Shown here one piece after another: positions 1 to 6,329 of a stretch of DNA of 45,212 nt (position 1 is the first letter of the stretch; each line of letters begins with the position of its first letter). Origin of the DNA: Agathobacter sp. (GTDB lineage Bacteria; Bacillota; Clostridia; Lachnospirales; Lachnospiraceae); the NCBI GenBank assembly GCA_017623935.1, contig JAGAOC010000052.1, positions 1-45,212 on the forward strand. Reading direction: 5' to 3'. The notes beneath the pieces were generated by a model. It searched no databases and was not told the origin of the DNA. It was given only the letters and a program-made list of their open reading frames with translations. A program made the translations under genes and the position numbers.

Positions 1-139
1 GTGAAGCCCCCCTCAAGATGAGATATCCCTTCCCAAGAGGAAGTAAGACCCCTTGAAGACTACAAGGTAGATAGGGCAGAGGTGGAAGCATGGTAACATG
101 TGGAGCTGACTGTTACTAATCGGTCGAGGGCTTGATCAA
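1..139 (+). rRNA. 23S ribosomal RNA, 3' end (partial)
   Basis: This is the last part of a large-subunit rRNA gene. The stretch around 86-135 carries the conserved 3' domain with the string GTGGAGCTGACTGTTACTAAT followed by CGGTCGAGGGCTTGA, which closes bacterial 23S genes. The 5' part lies outside the window. The 3' end at about 139 is an estimate from the conserved terminal helix. No 5S gene follows before the first tRNA. Confidence 0.93.
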
Positions 140-223
140 AAGAAAGTTTCTCAAATCTGTATGAAGTTTTGAAGGTATGTACCTTCTACAAAGGAATCGA
201 TTGCTAAGCAATTAGGTTACTAA

Positions 224-295
224 TCCTCGATAGCTCAATGGTAGAGCACTCGGCTGTTAACCGAGTTGTTGTAGGTTCGAGCCCTACTCGGGGAG
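224..295 (+). tRNA. tRNA-Asn (anticodon GTT)
   Basis: A full cloverleaf can be drawn. The acceptor arm TCCTCGA pairs with TCGGGGA, the T arm is GTAGG-TTCGAGC-CCTAC, and the anticodon loop holds GTT in CTGTTAA. The discriminator is G295. CCA is not encoded, because a T run follows directly, so a CCA-adding enzyme must finish the tRNA. It is the first tRNA after the 23S gene and is probably co-transcribed with the rRNA operon. Confidence 0.95.
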
Positions 296-310
296 TTTTT
301 TATTATATGA

Positions 311-382
311 GGCTCCATGGTCAAGCGGTTAAGACATCGCCCTTTCACGGCGGTAACACGGGTTCGATTCCCGTTGGAGTCA
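311..382 (+). tRNA. tRNA-Glu (anticodon TTC)
   Basis: The cloverleaf has the acceptor arm GGCTCCA paired with TGGAGTC, an anticodon loop CTTTCAC with TTC at 344-346, and a T loop GTTCGATTC. The discriminator is A382 and no CCA is encoded. It lies 15 nt after tRNA-Asn in the same rRNA-linked cluster. Confidence 0.95.
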
Positions 383-444
383 TTTTCAAGAAAAGCTTGA
401 CGTAATAAAGAGTCTTTGCTACAATTGAAAAGAATTAAATATCT

Positions 445-515
445 GGTGACTTAGCCAAGTGGTAAGGCCCCGGTCTGCAACACCGTCATCGCCGGTTCAA
501 ATCCGGCAGTCACCT
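445..515 (+). tRNA. tRNA-Cys (anticodon GCA)
   Basis: The acceptor arm GGTGACT pairs with AGTCACC. The anticodon region CTGCAAC gives GCA, and the T arm reads CCGG-TTCAAAT-CCGG. The discriminator is T515 and CCA is not encoded. It is the last RNA gene of the cluster and is followed at once by a terminator. Confidence 0.93.
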
Positions 516-518
516 CTC

Positions 519-551
519 AAGAAGAGTTCAATTAGAGCTCTTCTTTTTTTT
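519..551 (+). terminator. Rho-independent terminator of the rRNA/tRNA operon
   Basis: An 8-bp stem AAGAAGAG/CTCTTCTT (519-526 and 538-545) is followed by an unbroken T run. It starts 3 nt after tRNA-Cys, so it ends the ribosomal transcription unit. Confidence 0.85.
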
Positions 552-576
552 GTTCATTAGAAGAAAAATAATGATA

Positions 577-598
577 AAAATGAATAATGATTCATCTT
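577..598. promoter_or_regulatory. Operator-like palindrome O1 (TetR candidate)
   Basis: The site reads AAAATGAA, then 6 nt, then TTCATCTT: an 8-6-8 inverted repeat whose inner TGAA/TTCA is perfect. It sits just upstream of the -35 element of the hydrolase/TetR operon. Its left half-site and spacing equal those of the site at 627-648, and the two centres are exactly 50 bp apart. Binding by the TetR protein at 1644 is inferred. Confidence 0.6.
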
Positions 599-602
599 TA
601 TC

Positions 603-631
603 TTGACAGAAGAAAATTTGATAGATAAAAT
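603..631 (+). promoter_or_regulatory. Sigma-A type promoter of the hydrolase-tetR operon
   Basis: A consensus -35 TTGACA (603-608) and a -10 TAAAAT (626-631) are 17 bp apart. Transcription would start near 638, 29 nt before the ATG. The -10 lies inside the second operator-like palindrome, so a bound repressor would block RNA polymerase directly. Confidence 0.75.
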
Positions 632-648
632 GAAAGCATATTCATTTT
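627..648. promoter_or_regulatory. Operator-like palindrome O2 (TetR candidate)
   Basis: A perfect inverted repeat AAAATGAA-N6-TTCATTTT covers the -10 and the start point of the promoter at 603-631. It matches O1 at 577-598 in half-site and spacing. Together they bracket the -35, as expected for an autoregulated TetR-family operon. Confidence 0.65.
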
Positions 649-666
649 AATAAAGAGGATAAAACT

Positions 667-1632
667 ATGGATAAGAAGAGAAAACAAATAATAGAAAATA
701 ATGAGATTTCCGAGCTGTATACATTTACATTAGGCAAAATGCCACAAAAAGTCTTAATTGAAGGAAGAAGTAAAGAACTTCCAGTTGTGATCAATCTTCA
801 TGGTGGTCCGGGGACACCGATTCCTTTTTCGGTAGGCTGTCGAGGATTATTTCCAGAGTTTACGGATCGTTTTCTAATGGTGTACTGGGATCAATTAGGT
901 TGTGGGATTAATGATCATCCATTAAAATCTGAGTTTACAGTGGAGTCTTTTGTGGAGATGACAGTGGATTTGATTGGCGAAGTAAAGAAACTGTTTTCTG
1001 CAAATAAGATCATTCTCTTTGGTATGTCCTGGGGAAGTATTCTCGCTTTAAAGGCTTCACATAGAGTGACAGAAATGGTGGACGGAGTTATCGTTTGGGG
1101 ACAGGTTCTTAGAAATCTGTTTTTGAATGAAGAAGTTTATGCAGCTTTGGAAAAGAGCGGATTTTCTGAAAAAAAGATGCAAAGGATCCGATCTATAACT
1201 CCAGATAATTTTACAGATAAAGATATGCAGTTTTTATCTAAGAGTCTTCAAAAATATACGGATGGATACTACAACAAAAAGGGAAAACAGGCACCGATGG
1301 GACCGATCATCAAAGGTCTCATGACAAGTCCAGATTATAAATTCAAAGATTTTAAAGCAATTATGGTGAATGGAACTTCTACAAGCACTTGCCTTTGGCA
1401 GGAGTTACTGAAAATGGATTTGACAGAAGAGTTATTGAATGTGAAAGTGCCATATTATATTTTACAAGGGGATACGGATATCATTACTTCCACAGGGGAC
1501 ATTGTAAAAACGATAGAAAATGCAGATAATTCTTGTTTAGATTGTCGGGTTATTCCTAATTCCGGACATATGCCAGGAAAAGAAGGAATGGATGAGTTGT
1601 TTAAGATTTTAGTAAAGCTATCAGATGTTTAG
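667..1632 (+). CDS. Alpha/beta-hydrolase, proline iminopeptidase-like
   Basis: The 321-residue cytoplasmic protein has an alpha/beta-hydrolase fold of the prolyl-aminopeptidase (S33) type. HGGPG at 45-49 is the oxyanion-hole motif, WDQLGCG follows at 74-80, and the nucleophile elbow GMSWGS carries Ser121. LQGDTD near 276 and SGHMPG near 301 supply the probable acid and histidine. There is no signal peptide. The real substrate is unknown; many relatives are general esterases or peptidases, so proline iminopeptidase activity is only a possibility. It is first in an operon with the TetR regulator, 11 nt upstream of it. Because the operon is probably autorepressed, the enzyme may act on a small molecule that the regulator senses. 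Confidence 0.85.
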   Translation: MDKKRKQIIENNEISELYTFTLGKMPQKVLIEGRSKELPVVINLHGGPGTPIPFSVGCRGLFPEFTDRFLMVYWDQLGCGINDHPLKSEFTVESFVEMTVDLIGEVKKLFSANKIILFGMSWGSILALKASHRVTEMVDGVIVWGQVLRNLFLNEEVYAALEKSGFSEKKMQRIRSITPDNFTDKDMQFLSKSLQKYTDGYYNKKGKQAPMGPIIKGLMTSPDYKFKDFKAIMVNGTSTSTCLWQELLKMDLTEELLNVKVPYYILQGDTDIITSTGDIVKTIENADNSCLDCRVIPNSGHMPGKEGMDELFKILVKLSDV

Positions 1633-1643
1633 GAGAGAATCAT

Positions 1644-2312
1644 ATGACACCAAAAGTAACTAAGGAGTACATTGTAAATAAAAAGAAAAAGATCATTGAA
1701 GCAACATATCAGTTGTGCTTGGAAAAAACGGTAAGTACTGTTACTATGCAGGATATCATTAATCGAATAGGTTTAAGTCAGGGAGGGATTTATCGATTTT
1801 ATCATGATATTGATGAGATATTTGCAGATATGTTAATAGAAATGCGTCAGAAAGTCAGCATCAAAGAAAAAATAGATGAGATATTTGAAAAGGCTGAAGA
1901 ACTTCCTGCACAAGAGGTAACCAATGCTATCTTTGATGTGTTGGCGGATTTTATGTCAGAGGAGTTAATGGGGGTTGTGAAGATAGATTTTGAATTAAAT
2001 GTGCTGGCAATGAACTCGCCGGATCGAGTAGAAAAGATCCTTGCTGGAGCTAGTGGAGTAGGGCATATGGAATATCTTATGCAGCGGACATCGGAATTTT
2101 TTAAAGAGAAGATAGAAAAAGGGGAAGCACAGTTAAGAGTAAGCGAAGTGGAGTTTTTGACTTATATTTCCTCTGCGTATTCAGGAATTCAGATGAGTTG
2201 TATTGTCAACAATTGTTATCGAAAAGGACCTATGGCAGAATTTTATCAACCTAAGATGCTGTTAAAAACTATGGCAAAAACCATAAATTATCTTTTGGGA
2301 ATAGAAGAATAA
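1644..2312 (+). CDS. TetR/AcrR family transcriptional regulator
   Basis: The 222-residue protein has an N-terminal TetR helix-turn-helix at about residues 14-60, with the typical order TMQDIINRIGLSQGGIYRFY followed by FADML. The C-terminal 150 residues form the variable helical ligand-binding and dimer domain. The start is supported by AGGAGA 7 nt upstream. It follows the hydrolase in one operon, and two matching palindromes surround the operon promoter, so autorepression with release by an unknown ligand is the likely mode. It could also act on the downstream ABC exporter, but that unit has its own promoter without the palindrome. Confidence 0.9.
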   Translation: MTPKVTKEYIVNKKKKIIEATYQLCLEKTVSTVTMQDIINRIGLSQGGIYRFYHDIDEIFADMLIEMRQKVSIKEKIDEIFEKAEELPAQEVTNAIFDVLADFMSEELMGVVKIDFELNVLAMNSPDRVEKILAGASGVGHMEYLMQRTSEFFKEKIEKGEAQLRVSEVEFLTYISSAYSGIQMSCIVNNCYRKGPMAEFYQPKMLLKTMAKTINYLLGIEE

Positions 2313-2444
2313 ACGAAAAACAATAAGCTTTAACAAAGTATGTATTAAATAAATAGCAAAGTCATCATAGACTCTTTTTTGATGGAAAAAGTTAAAAAAA
2401 TTTAAAAAAATACGAAAAAAATCGAACAATTTAAAAAAAAGGGG

Positions 2445-2472
2445 TTGCATTAATAAAAAAAGTAGATATAAT
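2445..2472 (+). promoter_or_regulatory. Promoter of the ABC-2 exporter operon
   Basis: A -35 TTGCAT (2445-2450) and a perfect -10 TATAAT (2467-2472) are 16 bp apart. The 174-bp gap after tetR is otherwise an A-rich tract without a clear terminator. Transcription would start near 2479, leaving a leader of about 56 nt to the chosen start at 2535. Confidence 0.65.
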
Positions 2473-2534
2473 TATGAATAAAACCCATGGGAGAACATTT
2501 GTTTGTATTTTGTTTAATTAAGAAGGGAGATAGT

Positions 2535-3563
2535 ATGATTCAGGTAAAGAACATAACGAAAGAATTTGTATCAGCTAAAAAATATCCTGGATTAAAAGGC
2601 GCAATTAAAGGACTTTTTTCCAGGGAAAAGGTTCGCAAGACAGCAGTAGATGATATTTCCTTTGATATAGCAGAGGGAGAGATCGTTGGATATATTGGAA
2701 GCAATGGTGCAGGAAAGTCTACCACCATTAAGATGATGACAGGAATTCTTCGACCAACAAAGGGACAATGTATCGTAAATGGAATAGATCCAAGTAAGAA
2801 CAGATTGGATAATGCTCAGAATATTGGTGTTGTATTCGGACAGAGAACTCAGTTATGGTGGGATCTTCCATTGTCAGAATCTTTTACGATCCTCAAGGAG
2901 ATCTATAATGTCTCAGATGAAGAATATGAAGAGAGAATGAATTTCTTGAATGAAGTATTAGGATTACCAGATTTCTTCGATCAGTCCGTAAGAACCTTAT
3001 CTTTAGGACAGAGAATGAGAGCAGATCTTGGAGCTGCACTGTTACATAATCCAAAGGTACTTTATCTTGATGAGCCAACCATCGGTCTGGATCTGGTAGT
3101 AAAAGATAAGATCCGTCAGGCAATCAAAGATATTAACCAGAAATATAAGACAACGGTTATCTTAACAACCCACGATATTGGTGATATTGAGGAACTTTGT
3201 AATCGAATTATCATTATCGATGAAGGACGTAAGATTTATGACGGTGGTCTTCAGGAATTAAAGGATACATATGGCAAGACTCGTAAAGTGACTATGGAGC
3301 TCCGTCAGGTAAAAGAAGCTGAGAAGATCAATTGGACTGAGAAACTCGGCACAACAGAAGATAAGTATCAGGTAACTACTGATGAAGAGAAGAATCAGCT
3401 TACAATTACTTTTGAGAAGAATGAGATTCAGATTTCAGATATCATTGCCACGATCATGGAAGTAACAGAAGTAAAAGATATCCAGATTCAGGAGACAGAA
3501 CTGGCAGAAATTGTAAAGGAAATTTATAATCATCAGTTCCAGAGTGAAGAGATAGCAGAATAG
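2535..3563 (+). CDS. ABC-2 type exporter, ATP-binding subunit
   Basis: This 342-residue ATPase powers an efflux pump formed with the two membrane proteins that follow. Walker A GSNGAGKST is at 55-63, the Q-loop region is VFGQRTQ, the signature LSLGQ begins at 155, Walker B VLYLDEP begins at 175, and the switch His lies in TTHDIGD near 213. A C-terminal regulatory region of about 100 residues follows. The start at 2535 is preferred over an upstream ATG at 2487, because AAGAAGGGAG precedes it and the family starts with MIQVKNITK. The set resembles the NatA-like ATPases paired with DUF990-type permeases (the COG4586/4587/3694 type). The substrate cannot be read from the sequence. Confidence 0.92.
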   Translation: MIQVKNITKEFVSAKKYPGLKGAIKGLFSREKVRKTAVDDISFDIAEGEIVGYIGSNGAGKSTTIKMMTGILRPTKGQCIVNGIDPSKNRLDNAQNIGVVFGQRTQLWWDLPLSESFTILKEIYNVSDEEYEERMNFLNEVLGLPDFFDQSVRTLSLGQRMRADLGAALLHNPKVLYLDEPTIGLDLVVKDKIRQAIKDINQKYKTTVILTTHDIGDIEELCNRIIIIDEGRKIYDGGLQELKDTYGKTRKVTMELRQVKEAEKINWTEKLGTTEDKYQVTTDEEKNQLTITFEKNEIQISDIIATIMEVTEVKDIQIQETELAEIVKEIYNHQFQSEEIAE

Positions 3564-3575
3564 GGGGAATGAAGT

Positions 3576-4394
3576 ATGAAGAAATTTTTTAAGACTTACC
3601 TCCCTTTTACTGGTAACGAAATAAAAAGAAATCTTGCATATAAAGGTGCTTTTTATCTATTCGTATTCTGTAGTTTATTTGGATCTTTCATCAGCTACTA
3701 TCTGTGGAAAGCAATCTATGGAAGTACTGATGGAGGCGCAATCGGTGGATTGACTCAGAATCAAATGGTCATTTATGTATTTATGACCTATGTAACTTCT
3801 TCTATTGTTAAAGTTTCTATCTCAGAAGAAGTAAGTGAAGATGTTGTAAAAGGGACAGTTGCAATGAACTTGATCAAGCCCATTGATTACCGTTTCAGCT
3901 TGATATTTAAGGGAATTGGATCATCTGTATACCGTTTTTTGATGCCAGGTATTTTTGTATGGATCGGAGTAGAACTCTATAGTTGCCTGGTATTGCATGA
4001 ACCATTTACAGGGATTGTGAATTTAGTATTGTATTTATGCAGTGCAATGTTTAGTTTCTTTATTTATGTATTATTTGATTTCTGTTTTGGAATGATCGCA
4101 TTTTTTACCACTTATATTTTCGGATTACAAATGGTAAAATCCGCAGTGCTTTCTTTCCTGACAGGAGAATTGATACCGTTATCCTTTTTCCCAGCGGTAT
4201 TCCAGAAAGTATTTGATTTTCTTCCGTTTTCTTCCATGGTGTATACCCCAGTAATGATCTATCTGGGAAAATATTCAGGAAGTGAATTAATGTTTGTTCT
4301 GGCAAGACAGGTAATCTGGATCGTAATCCTATACGCTTTAGGTAGCCTGATCTGGAAAAAGGTAACAAAGAGACTGGTAGTACTGGGAGGATGA
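3576..4394 (+). CDS. ABC-2 family transporter permease 1
   Basis: The 272-residue integral membrane protein has about six hydrophobic segments, at roughly 25-45, 60-85, 108-130, 145-172, 180-200 and 235-257. It lies 12 nt after the ATPase gene and 4 nt before the second permease, so the three form one transporter. Its layout suits the COG4587-like permeases. It acts in the cytoplasmic membrane, and the substrate is unknown. The start has GGGGGAATGAAGT upstream. Confidence 0.85.
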   Translation: MKKFFKTYLPFTGNEIKRNLAYKGAFYLFVFCSLFGSFISYYLWKAIYGSTDGGAIGGLTQNQMVIYVFMTYVTSSIVKVSISEEVSEDVVKGTVAMNLIKPIDYRFSLIFKGIGSSVYRFLMPGIFVWIGVELYSCLVLHEPFTGIVNLVLYLCSAMFSFFIYVLFDFCFGMIAFFTTYIFGLQMVKSAVLSFLTGELIPLSFFPAVFQKVFDFLPFSSMVYTPVMIYLGKYSGSELMFVLARQVIWIVILYALGSLIWKKVTKRLVVLGG

Positions 4395-4398
4395 TGTT

Positions 4399-5199
4399 AT
4401 GAAAAATTTAAAGAGATATTTTAGACTTTATAAAGTATTAATTGCCCAGTTCATAAAAGTAGTGTTACAGTCAAAAGTGGATTTCCTTATGGGATTATTT
4501 GGATTCTTTTTTACTCAGGTGACGGGAATTGCATTTTTATATCTGATATTTGAGCAGATTCCATCATTGCAAGGCTGGACATTAGACCAATTGATCTTTA
4601 TTTATGGTTTTGCACAGTTGCCTCGAGGAATCGATCACTTATTAACAGATAATATATGGAAAGTAGCATGGTGGAAGGTAGTAACTGGAGAATTCGATCA
4701 GTATATGCTCCGACCAATGAATGTATTTTTCCAGGTGATCGCAGAGAAATTACAGCCAGATGCTTTAGGGGAATTATTAGTAGGAATCATTTTAGTGATC
4801 ATCTCAATTCCAAAAGGAATATTGATCATTGATGGTGTACATATTGCATTATTCTTTGTTTCAATCTTAGCAGGAGCATTGATCTATACATCTATCAAAT
4901 TATTCTTCGCAACTATGTCATTCTGGGTAAAACGAAGTGGTCCATTTTTACAGGTAGCATATGAGATGGCTGATTTTGCAAAATATCCAATTGAGATCTA
5001 TGCAAAGCCAATTCAGTTCATCCTGACTTATGTGATTCCATTTGGATTTGTAGCTTATTTCTCAGCAAGTTATTTCCTTGTTGAAAAAAGCGCATTTTCA
5101 ACTATTGGAATGGAATGTATTATAGCAGTGATCCTTTGGTTCATAGCATATGGCTATTTTAACTATGGAATCAGCAAATACGAAAGTGCTGGAAATTAA
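4399..5199 (+). CDS. ABC-2 family transporter permease 2 (DUF990-like)
   Basis: The 266-residue membrane protein has about six transmembrane segments and is the second half of the export channel. The region around residues 85-115, with TGEFDQYMLRPMNVFFQV, is the conserved cytoplasmic loop of the DUF990 (COG3694-like) permeases. It follows permease 1 by 4 nt with GGGAGGATG as ribosome binding site. A strong terminator ends the operon 15 nt later. Confidence 0.86.
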   Translation: MKNLKRYFRLYKVLIAQFIKVVLQSKVDFLMGLFGFFFTQVTGIAFLYLIFEQIPSLQGWTLDQLIFIYGFAQLPRGIDHLLTDNIWKVAWWKVVTGEFDQYMLRPMNVFFQVIAEKLQPDALGELLVGIILVIISIPKGILIIDGVHIALFFVSILAGALIYTSIKLFFATMSFWVKRSGPFLQVAYEMADFAKYPIEIYAKPIQFILTYVIPFGFVAYFSASYFLVEKSAFSTIGMECIIAVILWFIAYGYFNYGISKYESAGN

Positions 5200-5213
5200 T
5201 AACTATACCGATT

Positions 5214-5241
5214 CGGAGCTGTTTAGGCAGCTCCGTTTTTT
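5214..5241 (+). terminator. Rho-independent terminator after the ABC operon
   Basis: An 8-bp GC-rich stem CGGAGCTG/CAGCTCCG (5214-5221 and 5228-5235) with a 6-nt loop is followed by six T residues. Confidence 0.9.
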
Positions 5242-5322
5242 GTTATACAGATGAGTAAAAGCCATAAAAATTCTGGAATATGATTGAATATATTTGAGAA
5301 AGCTATTATTATTACATTGGTC

Positions 5323-5328
5323 TATAAT
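5323..5328 (+). promoter_or_regulatory. Probable -10 of the fructose operon
   Basis: A perfect TATAAT lies 77 nt upstream of the fruK start. No good -35 is found at 16-18 bp; the nearest, TTGAGA at 5294-5299, is 23 bp away. The promoter may therefore need an activator. No fructose repressor gene (DeoR type) is present next to the operon. Confidence 0.4.
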
Positions 5329-5404
5329 AGTTTAAAAAGTAAAAATAAATCGAAAAATTAAAGATATTAGAACAAAATGAAAAATTTGCCGGGAGGAAAC
5401 AAAA

Positions 5405-6310
5405 GTGATATATACAGTGACATTTAATCCATCTCTGGATTATATCGTTTCAGTGGATAATTTTAAAATGGGCATAGTGAATCGGACAACGAAAGAGCTG
5501 ATGTATCCGGGAGGAAAAGGGATTAACGTATCCATGGTACTTAGCAATCTGGGTATCAAAAATACTGCTTTTGGATTTTCCGCAGGTTTTACGGGAGAAG
5601 AGATCATCCGAAAAGTAAGAGAGAAAGGCATTGAGGCGGAATTTATCTCTGTAAAAGAAGGAAATTCCAGAATTAATGTTAAATTGCGTTCCAATGAGGA
5701 AACGGAAATTAACGGAAAAGGACCAAAGATCACAGAAGAAAATATAGAAGAATTGTATGCAAAATTGGACTCTTTGAAAGAAGGGGATATTTTAGTTCTG
5801 GCAGGAAGTATTCCGGATGTGATGCCGAAGTCCATTTATATGGATATCATGGAGCATTTACAAGAAAAAAATCTCATGGTTGTGGTGGATGCTACAAAAG
5901 AACTTTTGTTAAATGTGCTTTCTTTTCATCCATTTTTGATCAAACCAAATAATCATGAATTGGGTGAAATCTTCGGTGTTGAGATTTCAACAAAAGATCA
6001 AGTGGTGGAATATGCTAAGAAACTCCAGGAAAAAGGTGCAAAAAACGTACTAGTTTCTATGGCAGGCGAAGGTGCAGTGTTAGTTACTGAGGATGGCGTG
6101 GAATATCGGGCAGAGGCTCCAAAAGGAAAAGTAATAAATTCTGTGGGAGCTGGAGATTCTATGGTAGCAGGCTTTTTATATGGATATTTAAAACATAAGG
6201 ATTATAAGGAAGCCTTTGCTTATGGAGTCTGTACTGGAAGTGCCAGTGCTTTTTCAGAAGAATTGGCACAAAAAGTACAGGTAGAAGAGCTGATGAAAGA
6301 TTTTAAGTAA
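5405..6310 (+). CDS. fruK: 1-phosphofructokinase
   Basis: The enzyme phosphorylates fructose-1-phosphate with ATP to fructose-1,6-bisphosphate, the step that follows PTS uptake of fructose. The 301-residue protein is a PfkB-family kinase. The substrate motif GGKGINVS lies at 36-43, and the C-terminal ATP/catalytic motif NSVGAGDSMVAGF puts the catalytic base at Asp251. It starts with GTG, with GGGAGG 8 nt upstream. It is first in an operon with fruA, ptsH and ptsI. Tagatose-6-phosphate kinases look similar, but the neighbouring fructose EIIABC argues for 1-phosphofructokinase. Confidence 0.93.
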   Translation: MIYTVTFNPSLDYIVSVDNFKMGIVNRTTKELMYPGGKGINVSMVLSNLGIKNTAFGFSAGFTGEEIIRKVREKGIEAEFISVKEGNSRINVKLRSNEETEINGKGPKITEENIEELYAKLDSLKEGDILVLAGSIPDVMPKSIYMDIMEHLQEKNLMVVVDATKELLLNVLSFHPFLIKPNNHELGEIFGVEISTKDQVVEYAKKLQEKGAKNVLVSMAGEGAVLVTEDGVEYRAEAPKGKVINSVGAGDSMVAGFLYGYLKHKDYKEAFAYGVCTGSASAFSEELAQKVQVEELMKDFK

Positions 6311-6329
6311 AAACAGAAAGGAAAGTCCC

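Noticed and set aside
140..223. 5S rRNA expected after 23S
   Set aside because: The gap is only 84 nt, too short for 5S, and lacks its conserved helices.
2487..2534. Upstream ATG for the ABC ATPase
   Set aside because: The extra 16 residues do not fit the family, and a better ribosome binding site lies before the ATG at 2535.
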